From CAVUCH01 sp963697705 (lineage in GTDB: Bacteria; Acidobacteriota; Vicinamibacteria; Vicinamibacterales; JAENWD01), in NCBI GenBank assembly GCA_963697705.1, contig CAVOPA010000004.1, forward strand, positions 62,001-126,000: 64,000 nt of DNA, read 5' to 3'. A program made the position numbers and the translations under genes. Of this stretch, positions 26,837 through 37,402 are shown in pieces (position 1 is the first letter of the stretch; each line of letters opens with the position of its first letter). The notes under the pieces are model-generated. The model had not been told where the DNA came from and made no database searches. It saw only the letters and a program-made list of their open reading frames with translations.

Positions 26837-28258
26837 ATGACCAATGAGAAGCAGCCACCCGCCGTGTCCCGCCGCACGTTCATGAGCACTGCCGCGGCCG
26901 CTGCCGGAATCACCATCGTCCCGCGACACGTGCTCGGCGGCACCGGGATCCAGGCGCCGAGCGACACCGTCAACGTCGCCGTCGTCGGCTACTCGCACGG
27001 CATGGGCACGTCGAACCTGATGAACGTCGCCAAGAGCGACAACATCGTCGCGTTGTGCGACTGCGATACGAGCGAAGCGGCCAAGGCGGCGATGGCGACG
27101 CGGGGCACGCTCGAAAAGTTTCCGAAGGCCGTGCTCTACAAGGACTGGCGCCAGATGCTCGAGAAGCAGAAGGACATCCAGGCGGTTGTCGTCGCCACGC
27201 CCGATCACAACCACGCGGTGATCGCCATGGCCGCGATGCAGGCCGGGAAGCATGTCTATGTCCAGAAGCCGTTGACGCGCACGGTCAGCGAGGCCCGCGC
27301 GCTGACCGAGGCCGCGCGCAAGTACAACGTCGTGACGCAGATGGGCAACCAGGGCCACTCCGAAGAAGGTCTGCGCCTGATGCAGGAGTGGCTTGCTGCC
27401 GGCGCGATCGGCGCCGTGCGCGAGGTGCACTGCTGGACCAACCGCCCGGTCTGGCCGCAGGGCATGCCGCGGCCGACCGACACGCCCGCCGTGCCTGACG
27501 GTCTCGACTGGGATCTGTGGATCGGCCCCGCGCCGATGCGTGCGTACAACCGTGCGTACCACCCGTTCTCGTGGCGCGCCTGGCAGGACTTCGGTGCCGG
27601 CGCCATGGGAGACATGGGCTGCCATGTCATGGACGCGGCCTTCACGATCCTCAAGCTCGGCGCGCCCTCGAGCGTGATCGCGGCCGAAGCGTACAACGTC
27701 CTGCCGCCGCAGAGCGCCGGAGGGGGTTTCGGCCAGCGCGTGGCGTACAACGACAGCTATCCCCCGGCCTCGATCATCCACTTGTCGTTCCCGCAACGCG
27801 GCGACATGCCGCCCGTCAAGCTGCACTGGTACGACGGCGGCATCCTGCCGGAGCGACCCGAAGATCTCGAGCCGGAGAGGAACCTGCCGGAGTCGGGCAC
27901 GATCTTCGTAGGCGATAAGGCCAAGATGTGGTGCGAGACCTACTCGGAGAGCCCGCGGCTCATCCCGGAGTCGGCAATGACCGCGTTCATGCCGCGCCCG
28001 CCGAAGACGCTGCCTCGGGTGCCCGACGGCCGCGCGGGCCACGAGAAGAACTGGCTCGATGCCATTCGTCAGAAGGGCCAGGCGGTATCCAATTTCGACT
28101 ACGCAGGGCCGTTCACCGAGTCGGTGCTGCTCGGCAACATCGCCTTGCGCTTCCCGGGCACCCGGCTGATGTGGGACGGGCCGAACATGAAGATCACCAA
28201 CAGCCCGGAGGCCGATCAGTTGGTCCATCACAACTACCGCCCGGGATGGTCGTTGTAG
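26837..28258 (+). CDS. Tat-exported Gfo/Idh/MocA family oxidoreductase
   Basis: 473 residues. A twin-arginine signal SRRTFMSTAAAAAGI lies at about 11-30. The Rossmann domain starts NVAVVGYSHGMGTSN and the EKP-equivalent motif appears as AGKHVYVQKPLTR. The C-terminal alpha/beta domain includes GAGAMGDMGCHVMDAAF. Gfo/Idh/MocA proteins oxidise or epimerise sugars or cyclitols with a tightly bound NAD(P). A QKP in place of EKP is notable because the lysine is retained but the acid is lost. The SD AGGAGAG supports ATG 26837. It is first of three similar exported proteins in this cluster. Confidence 0.9.
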   Translation: MTNEKQPPAVSRRTFMSTAAAAAGITIVPRHVLGGTGIQAPSDTVNVAVVGYSHGMGTSNLMNVAKSDNIVALCDCDTSEAAKAAMATRGTLEKFPKAVLYKDWRQMLEKQKDIQAVVVATPDHNHAVIAMAAMQAGKHVYVQKPLTRTVSEARALTEAARKYNVVTQMGNQGHSEEGLRLMQEWLAAGAIGAVREVHCWTNRPVWPQGMPRPTDTPAVPDGLDWDLWIGPAPMRAYNRAYHPFSWRAWQDFGAGAMGDMGCHVMDAAFTILKLGAPSSVIAAEAYNVLPPQSAGGGFGQRVAYNDSYPPASIIHLSFPQRGDMPPVKLHWYDGGILPERPEDLEPERNLPESGTIFVGDKAKMWCETYSESPRLIPESAMTAFMPRPPKTLPRVPDGRAGHEKNWLDAIRQKGQAVSNFDYAGPFTESVLLGNIALRFPGTRLMWDGPNMKITNSPEADQLVHHNYRPGWSL

Positions 28259-28261
28259 GAG

Positions 28262-28390
28262 CGGACTGCAGGTTACAGGCGCCACGCTGCAGGCTGTCGG
28301 GCTCTCAGGCCGGACCGTCTGCAGCTTGTTGCCTGGCAGCTCGCCAGAGCCTGGAAGCCCGACGCGCCTGCAGCCCGGCAGCCTGATTTG
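28262..28390. repeat. CTGCAGG word-type inverted low-complexity stretch
   Basis: This intergenic stretch contains GCAGGTTACAGGC and GCTGCAGGCTG on the left and CCTGCAGCCCGGCAGCCTG on the right, i.e. degenerate words in inverted orientation. The architecture resembles the GGTTCC elements but the words differ. It lies between two co-directional genes. Confidence 0.45.
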
Positions 28391-29353
28391 CAGGACCACG
28401 AACACGTGCCAGTGCCACGCGGAGCCGAGGCCAACGGCGGGCTCGGAGTAGAGGGCCCGCGCGAGCTGCCCGACGTGCGGCGGTTCGCGCACGAGGCGAT
28501 GGCCACGGTGTTCGAGGTGTACGGCGAACATCCCGACGAACGGTACGCCGCGCAGGCGGCGCAGGCGGCCTTCGATCTGACAGATCGCCTCGAGCGCGAG
28601 CTGAGCCGCTTCCTGCCGAACAGCGACATCACCCGAATCAACCAGCTCGCGGCGGGCGAGAGCACACGGGTGACCCCGTCGACGCTCGAGTGCCTGGTGA
28701 TCGCGCGTCACATGTTCGAGCTGACCGCCGGAGCCTTCGACATCTCGATCGGCACGGGCCTGCCCTCGCTCGAGCTCGACCCTGACGAATTCGTGGTCCG
28801 CTCGATGACTGGGGGCGTGCAGGTTGATCTGGGCGGCATCGGTAAGGGCTACGCGGTGGATCGGATGGCGGAGCTGCTCGAGGAGTGGGGGCTCGGCGTG
28901 GCGCTCGTCCACGGCGGCTTCAGTTCGGTCGCCGCACTCGAGCCACCCAGCGGCCGCGAGGGCTGGCCGCTGACCCTGAGCGACCCGGGTGCTCCATCGC
29001 GAGTGCTGGCGCGCCTGTCAGCGCGACAGACGGCGCTCGGCGCGTCGGGCGTGCGCAAGGGCGACCACATCATCGACCCGCGCACCGGCGAGCCGACGCG
29101 CGGGCGGCTCGCCGCGTGGGTTTCGGTGCCACGGCCGCGCACGGCCAGCGATGAAGGTGCAGCGGAGCAGGCCCCACGGTTGGCGGCCGCCGCGGTGACA
29201 GATGCCCTGACGACCGCCTTCATGCTCCTCGGCGCGTCCGAGATCGAGGAGCTGTGCGCGCGAAGCCCCGGCCTCGAGGCATGGATCCTCCCTGCACCGG
29301 CAGGTCCCGAGGAGGAGAGTCGGCTGCTTCACTTCGGCGGTTCCGGGGACTAG
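28388..29353 (+). CDS. apbE: FAD:protein FMN transferase (ApbE-like)
   Basis: About 320 residues. Typical ApbE features are a FAHEAMATVFEVY strand, DRLERELSRFLPNSDITRIN, AGAFDISIGTG, then VDLGGIGKGYAVDRM (FAD/Mg site) and DALTTAFMLLGA near the C-terminus. ApbE covalently attaches FMN to Thr/Ser of target flavoproteins. No signal peptide or lipobox is visible from the TTG at 28388, so the true start may be further downstream; GTG 28406 is possible. A target protein with an S/T-G-A-[ST] site was not identified here. It sits between two exported Gfo/Idh/MocA genes. Confidence 0.85.
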   Translation: MQDHEHVPVPRGAEANGGLGVEGPRELPDVRRFAHEAMATVFEVYGEHPDERYAAQAAQAAFDLTDRLERELSRFLPNSDITRINQLAAGESTRVTPSTLECLVIARHMFELTAGAFDISIGTGLPSLELDPDEFVVRSMTGGVQVDLGGIGKGYAVDRMAELLEEWGLGVALVHGGFSSVAALEPPSGREGWPLTLSDPGAPSRVLARLSARQTALGASGVRKGDHIIDPRTGEPTRGRLAAWVSVPRPRTASDEGAAEQAPRLAAAAVTDALTTAFMLLGASEIEELCARSPGLEAWILPAPAGPEEESRLLHFGGSGD

Positions 29354-29439
29354 ACTCTCCTTGGACGGCAGGATAGGCCGGCGCGCGCGTAACGAACACG
29401 ACGCGCCAGTAATCCGGTGGCGGACAGCAGGAGACGACG

Positions 29440-30876
29440 ATGGCTGTCGACGACGAGAAGAGTAAAGACAAGGCGCAAGCCGGAGTCGAGGGTCCACGAA
29501 AGCTGGATCGGCGCGACGTGCTGAAGGGGCTGTCGACCGTCCCCGCGCTCGGTCTCTTCGGCTACGCGTGGCAGCAGCAGCGGCGCTATCAGCAGGCGAA
29601 GCTGGAGGAGGCCACGCAGGTGCCGGCCGCGGCCGCCGGCCTGCAGGAGGTCAACGTCGCCCTCATCGGCGCAGGCGCCCAGGGCCAGGTGCTGACCGAA
29701 GCGATGCTCCGCATTCCCGGTCTGCGGTTCAGGGCGGTGTGCGACATCTGGGAGGAATACAACCAGAAGCGCGCTGTCAACACGATGAGGAAGTTCAAGC
29801 ACGAGGTGAACGGCTACCAGGACTACCGCGAGATGCTCGACAAGGAGAAGGAGCTCGACGCGGTGGTCATCGCCACGCCCGACTTCTGGCACGCGAAGCA
29901 CACGATCGATTGCCTCGAGGCCGGCAAGCACGTGTACTGCGAGAAGGAGATGTCGAACACGCTCGAGGGCGCGCGGAGCATGGTGCTGGCCGCCCGGAAG
30001 ACCGGCAAGCTCCTCCAGATCGGCCATCAGCGCCGCTCGAACCCGCGCTACCTCCACTGCTACGAGAAGCTGCTCGGCGAGGCGAAGCTGCTCGGCCGCA
30101 TCGTGACCGTGAACGGGCAGTGGAACCGCGCGGTGACACCGGACCTCGGGGCTCCCGATCGCTACGCGATCCCCGAGCCGCGGCTCACGCAGTACGGCTT
30201 CAAGGACATGCACCAGTTCCGCAACTGGCGCTGGTACAAGGGCAAGGGCGGCGGCCCTATCGTGGATCTGGGCTCGCATCAGATCGACATCTACAGCTGG
30301 TTCCTCGGCGCGAACCCTTCGCACGTCACGGCGAGCGGCGGGCTCCTCTACTACGATCCGAAGAACCACGAGTGGTACGACACGGTCATGGTCGTGTACG
30401 ACTACGACACGCCGCTCGGTCCCGCAAAGGCGTACTACCAGACGCAGACGACCAATGGCAGCCAGGGGTACTTCGAGAACTTCATGGGCGACCAGGGGAC
30501 GCTGCTCCTCTCCGAGTCAGAGGTGAACTACGCGGGCAAGCTGTATCGCGACCCCAACGCCCCCGCCTGGGACACGTGGATCCAGAAGGGCTACATCACG
30601 TCGCCCAAGATCCAGGAAATCAAGGAGAAGAAGGAAGGCGCCGTGGCCGACGTGCGCGAGTCGGTCTCGCCTGACGAGCACACGGTGCCGGTTGTCCTCC
30701 GCGATCCGTATCACCAGCCGCACCTGCAGAACTTCTTCAACGCCGTGCGCGGCAAGGAGAAGCTGAATTGCCCGTCCGAGGTTGCCTACGAGACTGCGGT
30801 TGCGGTCCTCAAGGTGAACGAGTCGATCGAGGCGAAGTCCGCGCTGTCGTTCAAGCCCGAGGACTTCAAGGTATAG
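29440..30876 (+). CDS. Tat-exported Gfo/Idh/MocA family oxidoreductase
   Basis: 478 residues. The N-terminus has LDRRDVLKGLSTVPALGLFG, a Tat-like signal with a DRRD core (about 23-42). The Rossmann domain starts NVALIGAGAQGQVLTEAMLR; the catalytic-lysine loop is AGKHVYCEKEMSNT, i.e. EKE in place of EKP. Conserved DLGSHQIDIYSWFLG follows in the C-terminal domain. It likely acts on sugars outside the cytoplasm. The SD AGGAG is 8 nt before ATG 29440. Sequence divergence from the first paralogue is large, so these are not a recent duplication. Confidence 0.9.
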   Translation: MAVDDEKSKDKAQAGVEGPRKLDRRDVLKGLSTVPALGLFGYAWQQQRRYQQAKLEEATQVPAAAAGLQEVNVALIGAGAQGQVLTEAMLRIPGLRFRAVCDIWEEYNQKRAVNTMRKFKHEVNGYQDYREMLDKEKELDAVVIATPDFWHAKHTIDCLEAGKHVYCEKEMSNTLEGARSMVLAARKTGKLLQIGHQRRSNPRYLHCYEKLLGEAKLLGRIVTVNGQWNRAVTPDLGAPDRYAIPEPRLTQYGFKDMHQFRNWRWYKGKGGGPIVDLGSHQIDIYSWFLGANPSHVTASGGLLYYDPKNHEWYDTVMVVYDYDTPLGPAKAYYQTQTTNGSQGYFENFMGDQGTLLLSESEVNYAGKLYRDPNAPAWDTWIQKGYITSPKIQEIKEKKEGAVADVRESVSPDEHTVPVVLRDPYHQPHLQNFFNAVRGKEKLNCPSEVAYETAVAVLKVNESIEAKSALSFKPEDFKV

Positions 30877-30886
30877 GCTGGAGGAC

Positions 30887-31033
30887 GGGACGCCTGGGCT
30901 CCGGGCTTCGGGCTTTGAAGCCTGCAACATACGCTCCCGGCACGAACGGCCATTCGAGTCGCCGCGGTTCGACCGGCAGTCGAAGATTGCGTGTGGCGGC
31001 GGGAGAGGCCCGCAGCCCGTAGCCTGCAGCCCG
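30887..31033. repeat. GGGCT/AGCCC word-type inverted low-complexity stretch
   Basis: The left part reads CTGGGCTCCGGGCTTCGGGC and the right part GCAGCCCGTAGCCTGCAGCC, again words facing inverted words around a non-repetitive centre. It is a third word type with the same layout as the GGTTCC elements. It is intergenic upstream of DoxX. Confidence 0.45.
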
Positions 31034-31065
31034 TTTCGTCAGGATTGCGTTCAGAGGAGTTGGAG

Positions 31066-31572
31066 ATGGACGACGGCAAGCTCCCCCGCGGGCCGATGAT
31101 CGCGATCACCCTGCTGCGGGTATTCGTCGGGTGGCACTTTCTCTACGAGGGCATCTCGAAGCTGTCGTCGCCTTCGTTTACGGCAGCCGGGTACATGAAG
31201 GCGTCGCGCGGACCGTTCGCCGGGTTCTTCAGGTGGATCGCCGGCCAACCGAACCTGCTGGACAACGCAAACTTCGTCACCGAGTGGGGGCTCACGATCG
31301 TTGGGCTCCTGCTGATCCTCGGCCTCTTCACGCGATTCGCCAGCCTCGCCGGGATTGGCTTCCTCGTGCTGTTCTACTTCGCCAACCCGCCGTTCGTGGG
31401 CTATTTCTACTCGCTGCCGACCGAGGGCAGCTATCTGATCGTCAATAAGAACCTCGTCGAACTCTGTGCGCTCGTCGTCATCCTCGTTACGGGCAGCGGC
31501 CGCTTCGCCGGGCTCGACCGCATCCTGCACGCACTCTTCTTCGCCCGGCGGCCGCGGCTCGCGGCGGCCTGA
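31066..31572 (+). CDS. DoxX family membrane protein
   Basis: 168 residues with four TM segments. MIAITLLRVFVGWHFLYEGI near the N-terminus and the middle TTV/LLLILGLFTRFASLAGIGF-type helix are typical of DoxX. LVELCALVVILVTGSGRFAG lies near the end. DoxX proteins are small quinone- or thiol-redox-linked membrane proteins. Its position in the middle of exported oxidoreductase genes suggests it may return electrons to the respiratory chain, but this is inference. AGAGGAG lies 7 nt before ATG 31066. Confidence 0.87.
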   Translation: MDDGKLPRGPMIAITLLRVFVGWHFLYEGISKLSSPSFTAAGYMKASRGPFAGFFRWIAGQPNLLDNANFVTEWGLTIVGLLLILGLFTRFASLAGIGFLVLFYFANPPFVGYFYSLPTEGSYLIVNKNLVELCALVVILVTGSGRFAGLDRILHALFFARRPRLAAA

Positions 31573-31693
31573 GTCGTCCGCCGTCGCGTCCGCGTGAGCG
31601 GCGCGCGACGGCGGATCGTCTCGCCCGACGCTCGCGATGCGAGCGCAGGCGGACACCCCCCGCACGGGGGCGACCGCGAGGAGGAGTCATCTC

Positions 31694-33013
31694 ATGAGAG
31701 ACGAGACGAAGGCCTCGCCGGCGGCCCTGACCCGCCGCGAAGTCCTCAAGGCGACCTCGCTTGCTTCGCTGGCAGCTGCGTTCCACACCACTGGCGGCGC
31801 CTTCGCCGCCTACGCATCCGAGCGAATCCGTGTTGGCCTGATAGGCTGCGGCGGCCGGGGCACCGGCGCCGCGGTCGACTGCGTCAACGCCTCGCCCGAC
31901 ATCGTGATCACCGCCCTCGGCGACCTGTTTCCGGACCAGGTCGAGTGGGCGAAGGGCGAGTTCAGGAAGCAGCTCCCGGCCGAGCGCGTGACGGCGACAC
32001 CCGAGACGTCGTTCAGCGGCTTCGATGCGTTCAGGAAGGTGCTCGCCACCGATTGCGATCTCGTGATCCTGGCGACGCCGCCGTTCTTCCGTCCCGCCCA
32101 CCTCGCCGCCGCGATCGAGGCCGGCAAGCACGTCTTCACCGAGAAGCCCGTGGCCGTCGATCCGGCAGGCGTGCGCTCGGTGATCGCGACCTCCGAGCTC
32201 GCCGCGAAGAAGGGACGGGCGATCGTCGCCGGCACGCAGCGGCGGCACCAGGCGCACTACGTCGAGATCATGAACCGGATCCGCGCCGGCGATATCGGCG
32301 AGATCGTCGCGGGCGAGGCCTACTGGAACATGGGCGCGCTCTGGCTGGATCGGGCCGCCGACAACTGGGCCAATCGAACGGCCAGGAACTGGTCCGACAT
32401 GGAATGGCAGGTGCGGAACTGGCTGTTTACGTCGTGGCTCTCGGGCGATCACATCGTCGAGCAGCACGTGCACAATCTCGATGTGATGAACTGGGCGTTC
32501 GGCGCGCACCCGGTCAAGTGCGTCGGCATGGGCGGCCGCGCCGCACGTACCGAGCCCATGTTTGGCAACATCTACGACCACTTCTCGGTGGCCTACGAGT
32601 ACCCGAACGGCGCGCGGGTCCTCAGCATGTGCCGGCAGACGGCCGGTGCGGCGGAGAACGTGTCCGAGCGCGTGGTCGGGACGAAGGGCTTCACCTACAC
32701 CGACAGCACGGACGGCCGCATCACGGGCGAGAAGGCGTACCAGAACCCGAAGGACTCGCCGAACCCATATGTGCAGGAGCATGCGGATCTCATCGCCAGC
32801 ATCCGCGCGGGCAAGCCGCTGAACGAGGGGCGGCGCGTCGCGGAGAGCACGCTCACGGCGATCATGGGCCGCATGAGCGCCTATACGGGGCGGGCCATGA
32901 GCTGGGACTGGGTGATGAACGCGTCGACGCTCGACCTCACGCCGCCCCACCTGGAGTTCAAGGCGTTGCCGCCGCTCGAGGTGGCTGTGCCAGGCAAGAC
33001 GGAGCTCACGTAG
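31694..33013 (+). CDS. Tat-exported Gfo/Idh/MocA family oxidoreductase
   Basis: 439 residues. TRREVLKATSLASLAAAFHT forms a Tat signal. The Rossmann domain begins RVGLIGCGGRGTGAAVDCVN. The family lysine motif is intact as AGKHVFTEKPVAVD. A substrate-domain block DHIVEQHVHNLDVMNWAFGA carries the histidine-rich motif of this subfamily, which includes sugar and inositol dehydrogenases. The EKP triad indicates an active enzyme, unlike the two paralogues upstream with altered triads. GGAGG lies about 10 nt before ATG 31694. Confidence 0.92.
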   Translation: MRDETKASPAALTRREVLKATSLASLAAAFHTTGGAFAAYASERIRVGLIGCGGRGTGAAVDCVNASPDIVITALGDLFPDQVEWAKGEFRKQLPAERVTATPETSFSGFDAFRKVLATDCDLVILATPPFFRPAHLAAAIEAGKHVFTEKPVAVDPAGVRSVIATSELAAKKGRAIVAGTQRRHQAHYVEIMNRIRAGDIGEIVAGEAYWNMGALWLDRAADNWANRTARNWSDMEWQVRNWLFTSWLSGDHIVEQHVHNLDVMNWAFGAHPVKCVGMGGRAARTEPMFGNIYDHFSVAYEYPNGARVLSMCRQTAGAAENVSERVVGTKGFTYTDSTDGRITGEKAYQNPKDSPNPYVQEHADLIASIRAGKPLNEGRRVAESTLTAIMGRMSAYTGRAMSWDWVMNASTLDLTPPHLEFKALPPLEVAVPGKTELT

Positions 33014-33094
33014 CCGTTTTGCGTTTCCGATCACGGGGTCGCTCCTCGAAGGGTGCGGCCCCGTTTGTTTTTGGGCCAGTGGGAGGGTGGCGCG

Positions 33095-33394
33095 ATGGGA
33101 CGAGTATTTGCGGTTCTGCGGTCGCGTGGCCCAGCGTGGGACGACTCGCAGTCACTCGAAGGCCAGAAGGACTGGGTGGCTCATGCGGCGTTCATGGACG
33201 CGCTGTTCGCCGAGCGATTCGCTGCTCTCGTTGGGCCGCTCGAAGGCACACGCGATGCCCTGCTCATCCTCCGCGCGTCGAGCGCATCGGAGATCGTCGA
33301 GCGTCTGGCGGCGGATCCCTGGACGGGGAACGGGCTGCTGATCACCACGCAGATCAGCCCGTGGCAGCTCCGACTCGGCTCGCTCGAGCCGTAG
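33095..33394 (+). CDS. YciI-like protein
   Basis: 99 residues of the YCII fold: MGRVFAVLRSRGPAW, then HAAFMDALFAERFAALVGPL (the His/Asp dyad region of YciI appears as HAAFMDAL), ending in AADPWTGNGLLITTQISPWQ. This is the common small dimeric alpha-beta protein without defined substrate. GGGAGG lies 9 nt before ATG 33095. It is the last gene of the plus-strand run and convergent with the permease gene. Confidence 0.78.
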   Translation: MGRVFAVLRSRGPAWDDSQSLEGQKDWVAHAAFMDALFAERFAALVGPLEGTRDALLILRASSASEIVERLAADPWTGNGLLITTQISPWQLRLGSLEP

Positions 33395-33474
33395 CTGGAC
33401 GCGCGCACCGTCGGCGGTCCGAAGCCAAGAGCCGAGACAACGTGTGGGTGTTCGAGCGCCGTTGATCGATTGGG

Positions 33475-36179
<2,705 letters not shown>

Positions 36180-36195
36180 GGCGCCCCTCCGGAGT

Positions 36196-36522
36196 TCAGG
36201 CGTGTTTCAGGACATGTCCGATCGCGGCCGTGACCGCCCGCCAACGCGATTCCTCGGCCTCGAGCTGGCGGCGGCCGGCTGCGGTGATGTCGTAGACGCG
36301 AGCGCGGCGCTTGCTTTCCGTGGTGCTCCACCGAGCGCGCACCCACCCCGACTCTTCCATCCGGTGCAGCGCCGGATAGAGAGAGCCTTCCTCGACGCGG
36401 AGCACGTCGTGGAGCGCCTCGATCTGCGTGGCAATCGCGTAGCCATGAAGTGGACCTCGCCGGGCGAGAAGGGTCAGCACGAGGAGGGGTAGGGCCCCTT
36501 GCAGGGCATCAGTACGCGACAT
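36196..36522 (-). CDS. PadR family transcriptional regulator
   Basis: 108 residues starting MSRTDALQGALPLLVLTLLA, with the PadR winged-helix signature GPLHGYAIATQIEALHDVLR, VEEGSLYPALHRMEESGWV and RARVYDITAAGRRQLEAEES. It is followed 16 bp later by the ADOP permease in the same direction, the standard acidobacterial PadR-permease operon. It presumably represses the permease until a ligand binds. ATG 36522 is chosen because the conserved region begins there; SD is weak. Confidence 0.92.
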   Translation of the reverse strand: MSRTDALQGALPLLVLTLLARRGPLHGYAIATQIEALHDVLRVEEGSLYPALHRMEESGWVRARWSTTESKRRARVYDITAAGRRQLEAEESRWRAVTAAIGHVLKHA

Positions 36523-36697
36523 GCACAGTTCTCTTACTAAGCTGACTGAGTCTGCACCGAAGGGCACCCGCGTGTCAAGCGCGATAGGGCTGTCAGGGCG
36601 CGAAGTCCGGCTTCGGCCAGCGGCATCACCGACGCCATTGACCCGGCAGGTCGAATCGGTCTACAAACCGGGTTCACCTATCAGGAAGGAAGACACC

Positions 36698-37402
36698 ATG
36701 CGACTGATCCACACCGCTGCGCTCGCGCTCGTCCTGTCGGTCGGCCTTGCGGGTCCGTGCAGCGCGCAAGCGCCGGCTGAAACATCGCGGCCGGTCGCCG
36801 GCGGCATCGGAGTGCAGGGCTGGACCGGGAAGATCGATGCGTCCGAGGAGAAGGCGGGCCGTGCGCTGGCGGACGCGAAGCTCGCCGGGACGCCGGCGAA
36901 GCTGGAGGTCACAACGGGACCCGCCGTGACCTACTGGGACCCGGCGAACACGGCGTCGGGCACGTACACCGTCAAGGCGACGTTCACCGAAGCGAACTTC
37001 ATGGGGCTGAACGATCATCCCCACCCGTACGGCATCGTGATCGCCGGCACGGGCATGGGAACGGCCGAACAGAGCTACCTGTATTGCGGCGCCTACGGCA
37101 ACGGCACGTTCATCGTCCGGGGCTTCGGCCCCGAGCCGTTCCAGATGAATGGGCGGCGGTCGGAGGCGAATGCAGCCGTTCACAAGGCCGACGCGAAGGG
37201 AGCCTCGGTCACCCAGGAGATCGCGATGTCCGTGAAGGCGGACCGCGTGGAGTGCGCGATCAACGGCACGACCGTCGGGAGCTATCCGAAGGCGGACGTC
37301 GTCGCGGCCGGCAAGCTGAAGTCGACCGACGGAGTTTACGGCGTGCGCTTCGGCCACAACACGTCGGCGACGGTGACCGGGCTCACCATGGTCAAGGACT
37401 AG
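36698..37402 (+). CDS. Secreted hypothetical protein
   Basis: 234 residues. A signal peptide runs to about residue 24 (GPCSAQ). The mature part is beta-rich (SGTYTVKATFTEANFMGLND, HPHPYGIVIAGTG, YLYCGAYGNGTFIVRGFGPE) and ends in GVYGVRFGHNTSATVTGLTM. The strand pattern recalls LamG or DUF1080-type jelly rolls, but I cannot assign a family. The SD is good (GGAAGGA). It overlaps the stop of the convergent monooxygenase-like gene by 11 bp. Confidence 0.68.
   Translation: MRLIHTAALALVLSVGLAGPCSAQAPAETSRPVAGGIGVQGWTGKIDASEEKAGRALADAKLAGTPAKLEVTTGPAVTYWDPANTASGTYTVKATFTEANFMGLNDHPHPYGIVIAGTGMGTAEQSYLYCGAYGNGTFIVRGFGPEPFQMNGRRSEANAAVHKADAKGASVTQEIAMSVKADRVECAINGTTVGSYPKADVVAAGKLKSTDGVYGVRFGHNTSATVTGLTMVKD

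Noticed and set aside
26774..28912. 712-codon minus-strand frame across the first oxidoreductase and ApbE genes
   Set aside because: It is antisense to two clearly conserved genes, with no recognisable domain or start signal.
31487..33034. 515-codon minus-strand frame antisense to the third Gfo/Idh/MocA gene
   Set aside because: It is His/Arg/Val-rich and unsupported by motifs. The other strand has a Tat signal, EKP and an SD.
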